A stretch of 64,000 nucleotides of DNA from Lapidilactobacillus gannanensis (GTDB lineage Bacteria; Bacillota; Bacilli; Lactobacillales; Lactobacillaceae). The notes under the pieces are model-generated. The model worked only from the letters and a program-made list of their open reading frames with translations, had not been told where the DNA came from and ran no database searches. Below are positions 48,471-59,809 of the stretch, piece after piece (the first letter of the stretch is position 1; each line of letters begins with the position of its first letter). Where the stretch lies: positions 32,845 to 96,844 of the forward strand of contig NZ_RHOT01000005.1 in the NCBI RefSeq assembly GCF_003946675.1, given 5' to 3'. A program made the translations under genes and the position numbers.

Positions 48471-48514
48471 AAAAAAGCACTTAACCAGCAGTCAGCGGCG
48501 GTTAAGTGCTTTTT
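48471..48514 (-). terminator. Terminator of queA
   Basis: AAAAAGCACTTAACC pairs with GGTTAAGTGCTTTTT across a short GC-rich loop, followed by T on the minus strand. It lies 20 bases past queA, so tgt needs its own promoter or read-through. Confidence 0.9.
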
Positions 48515-48533
48515 AAGAATTAGCTTGATTAAG

Positions 48534-49565
48534 TTATTTGATAAACATGGCATCGCCAAAACTAAAGAAGCGGTACTTTTCAGCAACTGCATGTTTGTAA
48601 GCATTCAGGATTAGATCACGGCCTGTAAATGAAGCCACTAACATTACCAAAGTTGACTTAGGTAAATGGAAATTAGTAATGAAAGCATCAACGGCTTTCC
48701 ATTGATATCCTGGTTTGATGAAAATATCAGTCCAACCACTATCGGCCTTGATTTCACCATTAAACTTAGTTGCGACTGTTTCCAAAGTTCGAATTGAGGT
48801 TGTTCCGGTGGCAATAATGCGACCACCATTAGCTTTTACTTCATTCAAAGTGGCAGCAGCTGCTTCTGACAATTGGTAAAATTCGCTATGCATTTTGTGA
48901 TCTTCAATATTATCTTCTGAAACAGGTCGGAAAGTGCCTAAACCAACATGCAACGTAATATAAACTAGCTTGACACCTTTAGCTTGGACCTTTTCCAGTA
49001 ATTCCTTAGTCCAATGGAGTCCAGCAGTTGGTGCTGCTGCGGAACCTAATTCCTTTGCATAAACTGTTTGATAGCGTTCAGGATCTTCAAGTTTCTCCTT
49101 GATATAAGGTGGTAAAGGCATTTCGCCTAATTTCTCTAAAATTTCTAGGAAAATACCATCATAATCAAACTTGATCATCCGGCCACCATGTTCCAATTCT
49201 TTAGTAACAGTTGCCGTTAATTCACCATCACCAAAAACAACCTTCGTTCCGACAGTTGCCCGGCGAGCTGGCTTCATGAGCGTTTCCCACTCATCACCGG
49301 TTGTATTCCGCAGTAACAAAACTTCTTCGTGACCACCAGTTTCTGGCTTAACACCATACAAACGCGCCGGCATTACCCGACTATCATTCATGACAACCGC
49401 ATCGCCTGGGTTTAATTGATCAATAATATCGTAGAAATGCTTATCTGCCATTGCCCCAGTTTGATGATCAAGTACTAATAATCGCGAGGTATCACGCTTT
49501 TCGATTGGTGTTTGAGCAATTAATTCATGGGGTAAATCATAATCAAAATCTTCAGTTGTTAACAT
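48534..49565 (-). CDS. queA: S-adenosylmethionine:tRNA ribosyltransferase-isomerase
   Basis: This 343-residue enzyme makes epoxyqueuosine in tRNA from the preQ1 base. Family marks are [14 protein letters not shown] (about 5-18), [37 protein letters not shown] [11 protein letters not shown] and [17 protein letters not shown]. The length is normal. The gene follows ruvB after 48 bases, so ruvA-ruvB-queA probably share a transcript. Confidence 0.97.
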   Translation of the reverse strand: MLTTEDFDYDLPHELIAQTPIEKRDTSRLLVLDHQTGAMADKHFYDIIDQLNPGDAVVMNDSRVMPARLYGVKPETGGHEEVLLLRNTTGDEWETLMKPARRATVGTKVVFGDGELTATVTKELEHGGRMIKFDYDGIFLEILEKLGEMPLPPYIKEKLEDPERYQTVYAKELGSAAAPTAGLHWTKELLEKVQAKGVKLVYITLHVGLGTFRPVSEDNIEDHKMHSEFYQLSEAAAATLNEVKANGGRIIATGTTSIRTLETVATKFNGEIKADSGWTDIFIKPGYQWKAVDAFITNFHLPKSTLVMLVASFTGRDLILNAYKHAVAEKYRFFSFGDAMFIK

Positions 49566-49613
49566 AATTTCGCCTCTAATATTTTTTCAAAATCTGATTC
49601 ATATTTTACTACT

Positions 49614-50624
49614 TTAATCAGCAGCTGGTAGTGGTCGCTGTAAATGTTGATAAGCTTTTTTGGTGACCATCCGTCCGCGACTCGTTCGCTTCAAGAAACC
49701 TTGCTGCAATAGAAATGGTTCATACATTGTTTCAACTGTTTCCACATCTTCACCGATATTTGCCGCAATTGTCTTTAAACCTACTGGCCCACCTTCGTAT
49801 AAATCAATCATCATGGTTAAAAGACGTCGATCAACTTGATCAAGACCAGCCTGATCGACTTGCAATTGATCAAGCGCCTGCTTAGCTAAATCACAATCAA
49901 TCGTGGTCTGCTGTGCAACTTCAGCAAAATCACGGACCCGTTTTAACAAACGATTAGCAACTCGCGGTGTTCCCCGTGAACGTAAGGCAATTTCTTGGGC
50001 TGCTGCTTCAGTTACTTTGGTATTTAAGACTGTTGCTGAGCGTTGCACAATATCTTGTAAATCGTTTTTTTGGTAGTAATTTAATGGTGCCAAAATTCCA
50101 AAGCGATCCCGCAATGGCGCAGATAATAACCCGGCTCTAGTGGTCGCGCCAATCAAAGTAAACGGTGGTAATGGGAAATGAATAGGGTGGGCAGTTGGCC
50201 CTTGACCAACGATGATATCCACAAAAAAGTCTTCCATTGCGGAATATAAGGTCTCCTCAACTGCTCGCGGTAACCGATGAATCTCATCAATAAACAGCAC
50301 ATCACCAGGCTGCAAATCATTTAGAACAGATAATAAGTCCCCAGATTTTTCGATTGCTGGTCCTGAGGTGGTCCGAATATTAACTTGTAATTCATTCGCA
50401 ATCACAAAAGCTAAGGTCGTTTTACCTAGACCAGGAGGACCATAGAGCAAGACATGATCCAAGGCTTCCTCACGTTGCTTGGCCGCCTTAATATAGACCG
50501 ACAATTCTTGCTTCAATGCCTCCTGACCAATATATTCACGGAGAAATTTCGGCCGTAATGATTTTTCATTGTCAGCTTCTTGTTGATTTTCTGATTCACT
50601 ATTAATGATACGATCCGTTGCCAT
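49614..50624 (-). CDS. ruvB: Holliday junction branch migration helicase RuvB
   Basis: This 336-residue AAA+ motor drives branch migration with RuvA. ATG 50624 ([12 protein letters not shown]) follows AAGGAAGGTGG. Walker A is GPPGLGKTT, Walker B is FIDEIHR, and [18 protein letters not shown] contains sensor 1 and the arginine finger region. The C-terminal winged helix includes [15 protein letters not shown]. It follows ruvA by 34 bases. Confidence 0.98.
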   Translation of the reverse strand: MATDRIINSESENQQEADNEKSLRPKFLREYIGQEALKQELSVYIKAAKQREEALDHVLLYGPPGLGKTTLAFVIANELQVNIRTTSGPAIEKSGDLLSVLNDLQPGDVLFIDEIHRLPRAVEETLYSAMEDFFVDIIVGQGPTAHPIHFPLPPFTLIGATTRAGLLSAPLRDRFGILAPLNYYQKNDLQDIVQRSATVLNTKVTEAAAQEIALRSRGTPRVANRLLKRVRDFAEVAQQTTIDCDLAKQALDQLQVDQAGLDQVDRRLLTMMIDLYEGGPVGLKTIAANIGEDVETVETMYEPFLLQQGFLKRTSRGRMVTKKAYQHLQRPLPAAD

Positions 50625-50658
50625 CTTGCCACCTTCCTTCATGATTCATTTTTAGAAA

Positions 50659-51252
50659 TTAATGACTGAGCTGCTTCAAACCAGCACGAACGTATGCGTC
50701 AGCGCTACTTAAATCCAACACAGCTAATTTCGGTTCAATTTTATCAAGTTCACGTTGACTATACCCTAAAGCGGCTAAGGCAGCCAGTCCGTCGGCGAGA
50801 ATTGGGTTGTCTGAAGCTGGTCCAACTGTCTCGGGAGTAAACAAAGTAGCGGCCTGACCTTGCCCTACCTTATCCTTCAAGTCAAGAATAATTTGTTGGG
50901 CCGTTTTTTTACCAACACCAGGAAACTTGGTCAAAAAGCGCACATCTTCTGTGCGAATCGCCGTTAATAAACCTTGATGATCATCAGTCGCCAAAATTGC
51001 TAGCGCACTCTTGGGACCAATTCCAGAAACACTTGTTAATTGATCAAACAACGCCTTCTCTGCCTGATCACGAAAGCCATATAAAACTTGTTCGGTTTCG
51101 CGAATAATCTGCTCCACATAAATGGTTGCAGTTGCCCCTTCATGATATTGATAGGGATTACCTAATAGCAAGCGAAAACCAATTGGTCCAACCGCCAACA
51201 CTAAATAATCAGGATAAATTGCAGTTACGGTTCCAGTCAAAAATTCAAACAT
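50659..51252 (-). CDS. ruvA: Holliday junction DNA helicase subunit RuvA
   Basis: This 197-residue protein binds four-way junctions as a tetramer. Domain I is an OB fold (about 1-62, MFEFLTGTVTAIYPDYLVL), domain II has two helix-hairpin-helix motifs (SGIGPKSALAIL and PGVGKKTAQQIILDLKDK), and domain III (about 150-197) contacts RuvB. It follows mutL by 17 bases in the same direction. Confidence 0.97.
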   Translation of the reverse strand: MFEFLTGTVTAIYPDYLVLAVGPIGFRLLLGNPYQYHEGATATIYVEQIIRETEQVLYGFRDQAEKALFDQLTSVSGIGPKSALAILATDDHQGLLTAIRTEDVRFLTKFPGVGKKTAQQIILDLKDKVGQGQAATLFTPETVGPASDNPILADGLAALAALGYSQRELDKIEPKLAVLDLSSADAYVRAGLKQLSH

Positions 51253-51269
51253 AGCGGCCTCACTTTACT

Positions 51270-53393
51270 TTATTGATAAGATTCCCCTTGCCAAGATTGA
51301 TGGGAATCTTGAATTCGTTTAAACATTCGCTCTAGGTCTTGATTACTATAATGCACTAAAACTGGGCGACCATGCGGACAGTTGAAGGGGTTTTCCGTTT
51401 GTGCTAAGTCACGAAGGAGCTGTTTAGCCTGTGCTGGTTCTAGATGATGATTAGCTTTAATTGAGCCCTTACATGCGGCCATAATTGCTGTTTTTTCGCG
51501 GAACTTAGCCACAGAAATTTTACCATCAGCCAAGAAGTAATCAATCATTTCACGAATCATTGCTTCTTCTTGGCCAGCTTTAAACCAAGTTGGGTGACTG
51601 TGTAAAATAAACGTGTTATCACCAAACTCTTCTAGCTGTAATCCCACATCGGCTAATAATGAAAGATGTGCCTGAATGGCCATATAATCACTTGCTGAAT
51701 AAGTCAAAATCAAAGGTACTAAAAGATTCTGTTGATCTGGTGTTACTTGGCCAATTGTTACCCGTAACTGTTCGTACTTAACCCGTTCTTGGACAGCATG
51801 CTGGTCCAACAGATAAAAACCATCATCACTTTCAGCAATTAAATAAGTGCCATGAATTTGACCTAAATAACGTAACTCCGGAAAGCGCACTGGTGCAGTA
51901 TCAGGAGTCGCTGCCGTTGAAAACAGGCCAGTCTGCTCTGCTTTTTGCGTTACGGTTGGTTCAGTAACTGGTTGCTGCTGGGGTTTAGGCTGACTAAACG
52001 GCCGCGGCTTGCTATCTTGTGCTAACCAATTATCCCAAGCACTGAGCGTCGCCGGATCTGCGAACGGATTTTCAACTAGTGGCGCTTCTGTTAAAGCAGT
52101 TAACGAATTATTAAGTGGTGCTAACTCGGATGGCTTTGCAGTTACAGCAAGCTCTGGACTGTTCTCGGCAATCTGATCTGCTGTAGACACAGATTCTTCA
52201 GGGTCAGTCTTCACATAGTTAGCAACTGTTTGGTCAGTTGCGGTTGACTTTTCCGACGAAGCTGTTTGCTCAGTATTAGTGTCTTCCGACGTCTTGGTGG
52301 AACTCTGGGCTTGCTGACTTGCTTGCGCTAAGTCGGTCGATAATTTGTTAAAATCCACTTTTGATTGATGACTCGCTAAATTCGTTAGGGCATCGGGAAT
52401 TAAATTTTTAGTAGCTAAGGCTTGACGTACAGTCGTCTCAACTAATTCTGTTAATTCTGGTTCCTTACTAAGTCGAACCTCTTTCTTAGTTGGATGGACA
52501 TTCACATCAACTAGTAATGGATCCATTGTGAGCTGAATAATTGCAACAGGATAACGGCCGACCATTAATTTGGTGCCATAACCCTGAATCAGCGCCTTCG
52601 TTAAAGCATAATTTTTAATATAGCGACCATTGATCAGAAACGAAATATAGTTGTTACTAGCACGAGTCACTGCTGGCCGTGAAATAAAACCATTCACCTT
52701 AAAATCAAGATCATCATTCTGAATAGGCAATAATTCTTGGGCCACACTGGCACCATACATCCCCGCGATTGCTTGTTGCAAATTACCATTGCCCGCTGAA
52801 TTAACTAACTGATGGCCATTATTGATCAAAGTAAACGCCACTTGAGGGTAGCTTAAAACAACCCGATTCATAAAATCCGCGCTATGGCGCAGTTCCGTCG
52901 TCTGAGATTTCAAATACTTTAAGCGCGCCGGCGTATTATAAAACAAATCATCAACTGTGATTGTGGTTCCTTGGGGATGACTTGCTAATTTAATCTGAGG
53001 CGTTTCGTCGGCCGTGATGGTCATTTCACGACCAGTATTCACACCACCAGTGCTAGTTTTCAATTGAACTTTTGCCACTGAAGCAATACTGGCTAAGGCC
53101 TCACCACGAAAGCCTAGTGAATGAACGCGAAATAAATCCTCACGAGAATTAATTTTACTAGTCGTATGGCGCAGGAAGGCAATCTCTAAATCATCGGGTG
53201 CAAAACCAGAACCGTTATCGATCACTTGAACTTGTTTCAATCCGGCGTCAGTTAAGAAAACTTGAACCTTAGTGGCCCCAGCATCAACGGCATTCTCCAC
53301 CAATTCTTTCACGACTGAGGCTGGTCGTTCAATCACTTCCCCAGCGGCAATCTGATTACTTAATAAAGTTGATAATTGATGAATCTTGCCCAT
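51270..53393 (-). CDS. mutL: DNA mismatch repair protein MutL
   Basis: This 707-residue protein couples mismatch recognition to strand incision. The N-terminal GHKL ATPase has VVKELVENAVDAGAT, DNGSGF and HSLGFRGEALASI. The long linker (about 335-500) is rich in Ser, Thr, Glu and Gln and of low complexity, longer than in Bacillus. The C-terminal domain carries the endonuclease motif DQHAVQERVKYE and the later ACKGSIKAN and CPHGRP zinc-site motifs, so it should nick DNA itself. It follows mutS by 12 bases. Confidence 0.97.
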   Translation of the reverse strand: MGKIHQLSTLLSNQIAAGEVIERPASVVKELVENAVDAGATKVQVFLTDAGLKQVQVIDNGSGFAPDDLEIAFLRHTTSKINSREDLFRVHSLGFRGEALASIASVAKVQLKTSTGGVNTGREMTITADETPQIKLASHPQGTTITVDDLFYNTPARLKYLKSQTTELRHSADFMNRVVLSYPQVAFTLINNGHQLVNSAGNGNLQQAIAGMYGASVAQELLPIQNDDLDFKVNGFISRPAVTRASNNYISFLINGRYIKNYALTKALIQGYGTKLMVGRYPVAIIQLTMDPLLVDVNVHPTKKEVRLSKEPELTELVETTVRQALATKNLIPDALTNLASHQSKVDFNKLSTDLAQASQQAQSSTKTSEDTNTEQTASSEKSTATDQTVANYVKTDPEESVSTADQIAENSPELAVTAKPSELAPLNNSLTALTEAPLVENPFADPATLSAWDNWLAQDSKPRPFSQPKPQQQPVTEPTVTQKAEQTGLFSTAATPDTAPVRFPELRYLGQIHGTYLIAESDDGFYLLDQHAVQERVKYEQLRVTIGQVTPDQQNLLVPLILTYSASDYMAIQAHLSLLADVGLQLEEFGDNTFILHSHPTWFKAGQEEAMIREMIDYFLADGKISVAKFREKTAIMAACKGSIKANHHLEPAQAKQLLRDLAQTENPFNCPHGRPVLVHYSNQDLERMFKRIQDSHQSWQGESYQ

Positions 53394-53405
53394 GGTCTGT
53401 CACTC

Positions 53406-56006
53406 CTAACTATCTTGTAATAACGATTGCCAATGTTGAATTAAATTTAAAGCTTGCATCGGTGTCATTTGATTTAAATCAGTTGCCTTAACTTCCTCGG
53501 CTAAGTTTTGTAAGACTGGATCAGGCTGATCTTCAGCTACCGTCGGCAAAGGTTCAGGTTCGGTTGTCAAATTAAATAATGGAATTTGTTCGGAAATTTC
53601 AGCATCACCGTCAGCCAAATCATTGCCCTCAGCTTCCAGCACGCGGAGAACTTTACCCGCCCGCTTAATCACTGGACTAGGCAAACCCGCTAACTGAGCC
53701 ACGTGAATCCCGTAAGACTTGTCAGCAGCACCAGGTAACACTTGATGCAGAAAAATCAAATGGCCGTTTTCTTCAGTAGCGCCAACGTGGACATTACGTA
53801 ATTTAGGCAAGCGTTCTGACAACTGCGTTAACTCATGATAGTGCGTTGAAAAAAGTGTTTTGGCACCAAGATGATCATGAATATACTCAATGATGGCATC
53901 AGCTAAAGCAATCCCATCATAAGTAGCTGTCCCGCGACCTAATTCATCAAACAATAACAAGCTTCGGGAAGTTGCTTGAGTTAGTGCTTGATTAGCCTCT
54001 TTCATTTCCACCATAAAGGTACTTTCTCCAGAAATCAAATCATCAGCAGCACCAATTCGCGTAAAAATTTGATCAAAAATCGGTAATTCAGCTGACTCAG
54101 CCGGAATAAAACAACCAATTTGCGCTAGAATCACAATCAGCCCTAACTGGCGCATGTAAGTACTTTTACCAGACATATTCGGCCCGGTAATCAATAAAAT
54201 ATTCGTGTGCTCATCCATTTGGATAGAATTAGGAATAAATTCATTGGCACCTAGCACCCGCTCAACGACAGGATGTCGCCCTTTAACAATCTTAATATCT
54301 TGACTTGTGGTACTTAATTCAGGCCGGACATAATGTTCTTGCTCACTGACTACCGCAAAACTCTGCAAAACGTCTAAAGCAGAAATAACTTTAGCCAATT
54401 GTTGAATCCGTTTAGTTTCGGCTTTAACTTGATCACGAACTTGAACGAAAATTTGATACTCCAATTCAGTGGAACGGTCTTGGGCCTGAAGAATGAGGGT
54501 CTCATGCTCTTTTAGTTCCGGCGTAATATAACGTTCAGCATTCGTCAGGGTCTGCTTACGCGAGTATCGATCCTCTGGCACCAAAGCTTTATTGGCATTG
54601 GTAACTTCGATGTAATAGCCAAAAACACGGGTGTAACCAACTTTGAGCGTGCTGATTCCGGTAAGCTTTCTTTCCTTAGCTTCCAAGGCGGCTAACCAAC
54701 CCTTACCATTTTCCATGGCATCACGATATTGATCTAACTGTTGATTGTAATGTGGCTTGATGACATGACCTTCTGTGATTGAAATTGGCGCATCTTCTGA
54801 AATAGCTGCACTAATTAGAGCCCGTACATCGGTTAATTCATCAAGCTGCTGATAGAAACTATCTAAAGCACTGCCACTCATTTTGGCTAGGGTAGCTTTA
54901 ATTAAAGGCACTTGATTTAATGAATTGAGTAATTGAATCAGATCACGGCCATTCGCACTACCAAATGCGATTCGACCTGCTAATCGTTCCAAATCATAAA
55001 CTTTTTGCAAAGATTTCTGCAAATCTAATCGTTCGAAATAATGCGCAATCAATGTGGCCACCACATCTTGACGACGTTCCAATTCATCATAATCCAGCAA
55101 TGGTCGGTCTAACCACTGCTTCAGTAAACGACCACCCATCGCGGTTTTAGTTTTATCCAATAACCACAACAATGTGCCATCACGCTTGCCAGTCCGTAAC
55201 GAATTAAAAATTTCTAAGTTTGCCTTAACGGTATGATCCATCCGCAAATACTGGTCAATCTGATAAGCTTCCGCCAATTGCAAATGCCCTAAGGAGCGCT
55301 TCTGCGTTGCCAGTAAATAGCTAATCAAGATTTGTAAAGCTTGTCGCTGATTGGGATCCTTAATTCGTTGGGCAGTAAAGCTAAACTCGCTCGACTCCTC
55401 AAGTTGTTTATTCTTGGATAACATTAACCCTAATTTAATGAGTGTTTGCTGTTGATCCTTAGCTAAATCATTGGTAATCACAACTTCTTTAGTATTTAAA
55501 TTCAGTAACTCATTCATAACCTCACTAAATGAATGTAGTGACGTCACCTTAACTTCACCAGTGGTTAAATCTGCATAAGCCAAGGCATAATTCTGCTTAG
55601 CCACTTGTAAGGCCGTTAAATAATTATTTTGTTTGGCCGCACTCGGATCTTGATCCATCATCGTTCCAGGTGTGATCAACTGAATCACTTCTCGTTTGAC
55701 CATTCCTTGAGCTAATTTAGGATCTTCCATTTGTTCGCAAATCGCGACTTTATAACCCTTATCCACTAAAATATCAATGTAATTCTGGGCCGCATGGTGT
55801 GGCACCCCACACATTGGAATCGGATCAGTTGCACTTTTATTCCGTGCTGTTAAAGTCAATTCCAATAATTGGGAACCCTTAATGGCATCGTCATAAAAAA
55901 GTTCATAAAAATCACCGATCCGATAAAAAAGAAAGGTGTCTTGATAATCCTTTTTAATCGCTAAATATTGTTGCATCATCGGTGTATCTTTAGTTTTCTG
56001 TGGCAT
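53406..56006 (-). CDS. mutS: DNA mismatch repair protein MutS
   Basis: This 866-residue protein recognises mismatches. The N-terminal mismatch-binding domain has the Phe-x-Glu motif in [15 protein letters not shown]. Connector, lever and clamp domains follow (about 130-560). The ATPase has Walker [14 protein letters not shown], Walker [16 protein letters not shown] and [10 protein letters not shown]. The C-terminal tail is acidic. It starts 12 bases after ymdB, giving ymdB-mutS-mutL-ruvA-ruvB-queA, all closely spaced. Confidence 0.98.
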   Translation of the reverse strand: MPQKTKDTPMMQQYLAIKKDYQDTFLFYRIGDFYELFYDDAIKGSQLLELTLTARNKSATDPIPMCGVPHHAAQNYIDILVDKGYKVAICEQMEDPKLAQGMVKREVIQLITPGTMMDQDPSAAKQNNYLTALQVAKQNYALAYADLTTGEVKVTSLHSFSEVMNELLNLNTKEVVITNDLAKDQQQTLIKLGLMLSKNKQLEESSEFSFTAQRIKDPNQRQALQILISYLLATQKRSLGHLQLAEAYQIDQYLRMDHTVKANLEIFNSLRTGKRDGTLLWLLDKTKTAMGGRLLKQWLDRPLLDYDELERRQDVVATLIAHYFERLDLQKSLQKVYDLERLAGRIAFGSANGRDLIQLLNSLNQVPLIKATLAKMSGSALDSFYQQLDELTDVRALISAAISEDAPISITEGHVIKPHYNQQLDQYRDAMENGKGWLAALEAKERKLTGISTLKVGYTRVFGYYIEVTNANKALVPEDRYSRKQTLTNAERYITPELKEHETLILQAQDRSTELEYQIFVQVRDQVKAETKRIQQLAKVISALDVLQSFAVVSEQEHYVRPELSTTSQDIKIVKGRHPVVERVLGANEFIPNSIQMDEHTNILLITGPNMSGKSTYMRQLGLIVILAQIGCFIPAESAELPIFDQIFTRIGAADDLISGESTFMVEMKEANQALTQATSRSLLLFDELGRGTATYDGIALADAIIEYIHDHLGAKTLFSTHYHELTQLSERLPKLRNVHVGATEENGHLIFLHQVLPGAADKSYGIHVAQLAGLPSPVIKRAGKVLRVLEAEGNDLADGDAEISEQIPLFNLTTEPEPLPTVAEDQPDPVLQNLAEEVKATDLNQMTPMQALNLIQHWQSLLQDS

Positions 56007-56018
56007 TTAACTCTCCTA

Positions 56019-56819
56019 CTATTCTAAAAACGGCCGATCAGGATTAATACTAAATGGTTGTAGTTTACGCGCCCGACCGGTTTTTTCATCTAATTCAAAA
56101 TAACAACCATTTAATTGTCCGGGACCACTTTTAGGCGTCTCAAAGCGCACCGGTAAATTGGTGCGGAATTTTTCAATGACGCGGTCTTTATTCATGCCTA
56201 AGATTTCATTATAAGGACCAGTCATCCCTGCATCGGTTAAATAAGCCGTACCCTTCGGCAAAATCCGAGCATCATTAGTTTGAACATGGGTGTGCGTTCC
56301 AATAACAGCAGCTACTCTACCATCCAAATACCACGCCATCGCCAATTTCTCGCTAGTCGTTTCAGCATGAAAATCGACAAAAATTAAATCGCATTTGTCT
56401 TGCAGCTGCTTGACTAATTCGTCAGCCTTCGCAAAGGGATCATCAATTGGATTAATGAATACGCGTCCTTGTAAATTGATCACACCAACAACTACCTGGT
56501 TAATTTTAACGAGGGTATAGCCCTGACCTGGTGTTGTTGCCGCCGGATAATTCGCTGGCCGCACTAATTTCTTAGCTTCATCAATAAACTCAAAGATTTC
56601 CTGTTTATCAAAAGTGTGATTGCCCATGGTCACCACATCAGCCCCGGCTTGCAAAATCAATTTGTATAATGGCCGCGTGATGCCTTTACCACTAGCAATA
56701 TTTTCACCGTTAACAATGGTCAATTGTGGTCGATATTTTGATTTTAACTTTGGTAAATAAGTGGTGAGCATCGTTTGACCGATTTCACCCATGACGTCGC
56801 CAATAAAAATAACCCGCAT
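56019..56819 (-). CDS. ymdB: YmdB family metallophosphoesterase
   Basis: This 266-residue phosphodiesterase belongs to the TIGR00282 family. ATG 56819 (MRVIFIGDVMGEIG) has GAGG 10 bases upstream. Metal-binding motifs are FIGDVMGEIG, VNGENIASGKGIT, TMGNHTFDKQE, VDFHAETTSEK and GTHTHVQTNDARILP. Bacillus YmdB hydrolyses cyclic nucleotides and affects biofilm and motility decisions; the role here is inferred from that. It is the first gene of the mismatch repair run. Confidence 0.93.
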   Translation of the reverse strand: MRVIFIGDVMGEIGQTMLTTYLPKLKSKYRPQLTIVNGENIASGKGITRPLYKLILQAGADVVTMGNHTFDKQEIFEFIDEAKKLVRPANYPAATTPGQGYTLVKINQVVVGVINLQGRVFINPIDDPFAKADELVKQLQDKCDLIFVDFHAETTSEKLAMAWYLDGRVAAVIGTHTHVQTNDARILPKGTAYLTDAGMTGPYNEILGMNKDRVIEKFRTNLPVRFETPKSGPGQLNGCYFELDEKTGRARKLQPFSINPDRPFLE

Positions 56820-57001
56820 AATTTTCCTCTTTCCATAATCAATTAATTTTACCATAATTAAGCCGATAATTCAGGACCACTTCCAGCACAATCCGCTAAT
56901 GATTAGCCATTTAGTCAATCGGATTCAAAAAAAGTGTTGCCAATATCAACACCATTTTTGCTCAATTAATTTTTGAATACTAAAGATCAAATTGTGAAAC
57001 T

Positions 57002-57056
57002 AAAATAGCCTATGTGATCAACTCTGGTTTAACACCAGAAAATTGTCACACAGACT
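57002..57056 (-). terminator. Probable terminator of the acyltransferase/GT8 operon
   Basis: Outer arms AGCCTATGTGA / TCACACAGACT with an inner CTGG/CCAG stem; the minus strand continues ATTTT. It lies 70 bases past the last gene of the operon. A second small hairpin (GACTGCTT/AAGCAGT) sits nearer the stop. The rest of 56820-57125 is empty. Confidence 0.6.
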
Positions 57057-57125
57057 TGGTAGTTTACAACAGACTGCTTTTCTCAAGCAGTGCTAATATT
57101 TTATTAGTTGTTTCTGGTGACGCAA

Positions 57126-57980
57126 CTAGCCACGCCAACCAGCAATATCACCTGGTTGAAACTCGGGATTCATTTTAACACCATAAGCTTGCTCATAAGC
57201 GGCAACTTTCTGCCGATAATCCTGGGCCATCATCGCCTCACTATTTGCAGCCACACTTTTAGCTGGGTCAGGATAAATTAATGGCAGAATATGAACGGTA
57301 TACTGAACTTGTTGAAATTCGTCATTATCCATTTTAGGCTCGGTGGTCATGGTCACAAAGCAAGATAAAATTGGTTGCTGCAATTTAGCTGCATAATAAT
57401 AGGCCCCACGTTTAGGCGGTCGGGGTTTCCGATAATTAAACCACATTTCTTGTTCTGGATAAATTAACACAAAATTGCCTTGTTGTAATTTACTAGCCAG
57501 TAGATTGGGAAAAGTTTTCCCCATGTAATTCATGCCATGACCAATTGGCAAGATATCATCGTAATTCATCATGAACCCAATAAAACCAGTCATTTTAAGA
57601 TTAGTCGGCTGACTGACAATGTACAAGCGCCGATGACGCACTTTTTGGACCATTTTTCGAATTGCGGTGTTCTCTAGGGGATTGAAATGATTACTGGTGA
57701 CAATCGCACCGCCCTTAAAATGCCGTAGATTTTCAGCGCCAACTATTTTCGTATGTCGATTTAAATAATCAGTCGACAGGCGCATCAAACTACGCGCCAA
57801 AACATTTTTAAAACGATAGTTTAAATGCGTCGTCGCCACTAAGTGGTCTTGTAATAAAGTCTGCTCTTCGCGTGGCGATAATTCAGGATCACCAACTTCA
57901 ACCTTAGCATTAAATTGTTTGGTTGCCACTGACTGCTCAATATTTGCCACGACAGCCTTTTTACTACCACCAATAATCAT
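57126..57980 (-). CDS. PlsC-like 1-acylglycerol-3-phosphate acyltransferase homologue
   Basis: This 284-residue protein has an N-terminal helical region (about 1-75) and a PlsC-type acyltransferase domain (about 80-270). The catalytic block is SNHFNPLEN, where the usual HxxxxD has Glu in place of Asp. LPIGHGMNYMGKTF and VLIYPEQEMWFNYRKPRPPK are the substrate and phosphate-binding blocks. No clear membrane helix is present. The start overlaps the upstream GT8 stop by 4 bases. It is last in the TetR-acyltransferase-GT8-GT8-acyltransferase operon. The acceptor is probably a lipid or glycolipid. Confidence 0.85.
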   Translation of the reverse strand: MIIGGSKKAVVANIEQSVATKQFNAKVEVGDPELSPREEQTLLQDHLVATTHLNYRFKNVLARSLMRLSTDYLNRHTKIVGAENLRHFKGGAIVTSNHFNPLENTAIRKMVQKVRHRRLYIVSQPTNLKMTGFIGFMMNYDDILPIGHGMNYMGKTFPNLLASKLQQGNFVLIYPEQEMWFNYRKPRPPKRGAYYYAAKLQQPILSCFVTMTTEPKMDNDEFQQVQYTVHILPLIYPDPAKSVAANSEAMMAQDYRQKVAAYEQAYGVKMNPEFQPGDIAGWRG

Positions 57981-58936
57981 AGTTGCACCTGTTCGCCTTG
58001 CGCAATTGCTTGTTTAAACGTCAAAGTTTCATCAGGAAAGGCAATAATTCGTTGCATTAATAATGCCTTATGTTCTGCATCTGCTGCTGTTTGCGTTGCT
58101 GAATATTGTGCTAACTGCTGTTGTAGTTCAGGTTGATAATCTGTGTCAGCTGCCGCTTGCCAGAACAAATCAGCATAAGGTACCTCTGCATAGCACCAAG
58201 GCTTGCCAAATAAATTGTAATGGACAATTGCGGGTTGTCCGCTAATTGGCAATGCATGTTCCGTTTGCAAATTCCACTTTGGCGCTAAATAAGCAGTCCG
58301 ACCATAACAAATCCCATTCAGATAATCTTGATCAGGAGCAATTAACTGAAAATGATACTGATTTAATAATTTCAAGAAATGTTGACTAAATTTTTCCTGC
58401 CGCAATGCTTTTAAGTTTAATAATAATACCCCGGAATTAATATAATGGTCCGGATCAACACCCACCGCCAGTTCAGCATAGCGTCGTGTCCGCGGATCAC
58501 TGCAAATAAATGCATCTGGAACTGCGCCGATTAGATTCGTTCCTAAATCAAATTGTGCTAATTTGGCAATATCCGTGGTCACAATCGTATCGGCGTCTAA
58601 ATAAATGCCTTGATCATATTCTGGAAATAAATCCGCAATAAATAACCGATAATAAATTGTCAATGTGAAATAGTCAGCTCGTAACGTGTTATCATCACCA
58701 CCAAATTTTGTTAATAAATCTGGTGTTAATTGGTAAAAGGTAATCGGGCAATTATCAATCGCAAGCGCGCCTAAACGTTTTTGATTGGCAGTCGTTAGTT
58801 TTTGATATAAGACAATCACTTGATATTGTTGTTGCGGGTTTGTTGATTTAATCAAGGACTGCAAAGAAACTGCTAAATAAGGGGCATATTGATCATTAAT
58901 ACCGTAAAAAATGGGAATAACTGCTGCTTGCTTCAT
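57977..58936 (-). CDS. Family 8 glycosyltransferase
   Basis: This 319-residue retaining glycosyltransferase of the LgtC/glycogenin type has PIFYGINDQYAPYLAVSLQSL (as two blocks) at the N-terminus, a DXD metal site in GIYLDADTIVTTD (about 115-127) and acceptor-side motifs YINSGVLLLNL and PDQDYLNGIC. It typically transfers glucose or galactose from a UDP-sugar. No membrane segment or signal. The ATG has AGGAGG 7 bases upstream. It is the fourth gene of the operon, 42 bases after the other GT8. Confidence 0.9.
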   Translation of the reverse strand: MKQAAVIPIFYGINDQYAPYLAVSLQSLIKSTNPQQQYQVIVLYQKLTTANQKRLGALAIDNCPITFYQLTPDLLTKFGGDDNTLRADYFTLTIYYRLFIADLFPEYDQGIYLDADTIVTTDIAKLAQFDLGTNLIGAVPDAFICSDPRTRRYAELAVGVDPDHYINSGVLLLNLKALRQEKFSQHFLKLLNQYHFQLIAPDQDYLNGICYGRTAYLAPKWNLQTEHALPISGQPAIVHYNLFGKPWCYAEVPYADLFWQAAADTDYQPELQQQLAQYSATQTAADAEHKALLMQRIIAFPDETLTFKQAIAQGEQVQL

Positions 58937-58978
58937 CAGATACCTCCTATTAATTTACTAGATTAAACCAATCTAGCT

Positions 58979-59809
58979 TTATTTCTTAGTCGCCGCCGTT
59001 AAGGTCAGAAAACATTGAAACAAATCATCATAGTCGTGCAACCCTAACTGTTGCTGAACCTTCGTGATCTGCCAAGGCTTAATTGTCACCGTATGGAACC
59101 AGGGAAAAAAGCGAAAACTTGTTGTAAAATGTTGAAAAACCGTTTCTTCCTGACGTTGATGTTGTTCGTTAAAAATCACAGGTGCAATTTTTTTATGTTT
59201 CGTCAACTTATTCAAAGCTGATTGATCCGGCATAAACATTCGCTGTTTTGCACAACGTTGCCGACAAGCTGCAAACAAACCATCTTGACGAATTTGTTGT
59301 AAATTCAATAACAATACCCCAGAATTTAAATAATCTAAATGAGTCCAGCTTTGATGAAAGAACCAACGACCATAATGATCCAACACCCCTACCAAATCAC
59401 TGCCGGCGAAATCCTGATGATAAAATTCACTAAAATCGCGACAACAAAGCACATCTGTATCTAAATATAATAAACGCGCTGGTAGAGCTGCCACTTGATC
59501 AGCATATAGCCGTAACATGCAGTTAGGCGTAAAAGACGTTAATAAGTTGGCTGTTGGTGGCATCGCAGCAAATAAATCACTAATATCAATCTTGATAATT
59601 GAACTTGTATCGGCTCGTCGCTGTAATTGTTGATTTAACTTGATAAGGGTTGCGTCTGCTAACGGTTGAAATTGCTGTTGTTCGGTTGTAATCGCGGCCG
59701 TTAAAACGTAAATATGCAAGGGCTCCTGAGTCTGGTCCATAAGTGATAAGACTGATAATGTTAACCCAGCAGCCATTTTGTCATCGCCACAATATAGAAT
59801 ATTCATCAT
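58979..59809 (-). CDS. Family 8 glycosyltransferase
   Basis: This 276-residue protein is a second, divergent GT8 enzyme: MNILYCGDDKMAAGLTLSVLSL at the start (two blocks), DXD site LLYLDTDVLCC (about 94-104), then YLNSGVLLLNL and PDQSALNKL. Its C-terminal FTTSFRFFPWFHTVTIKPW is in the position of the acceptor-binding tail. It overlaps the stop of the upstream acyltransferase gene (TGATG), with GGAGG just before. Two different GT8s in one operon suggest two sequential sugar additions. Confidence 0.88.
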   Translation of the reverse strand: MMNILYCGDDKMAAGLTLSVLSLMDQTQEPLHIYVLTAAITTEQQQFQPLADATLIKLNQQLQRRADTSSIIKIDISDLFAAMPPTANLLTSFTPNCMLRLYADQVAALPARLLYLDTDVLCCRDFSEFYHQDFAGSDLVGVLDHYGRWFFHQSWTHLDYLNSGVLLLNLQQIRQDGLFAACRQRCAKQRMFMPDQSALNKLTKHKKIAPVIFNEQHQRQEETVFQHFTTSFRFFPWFHTVTIKPWQITKVQQQLGLHDYDDLFQCFLTLTAATKK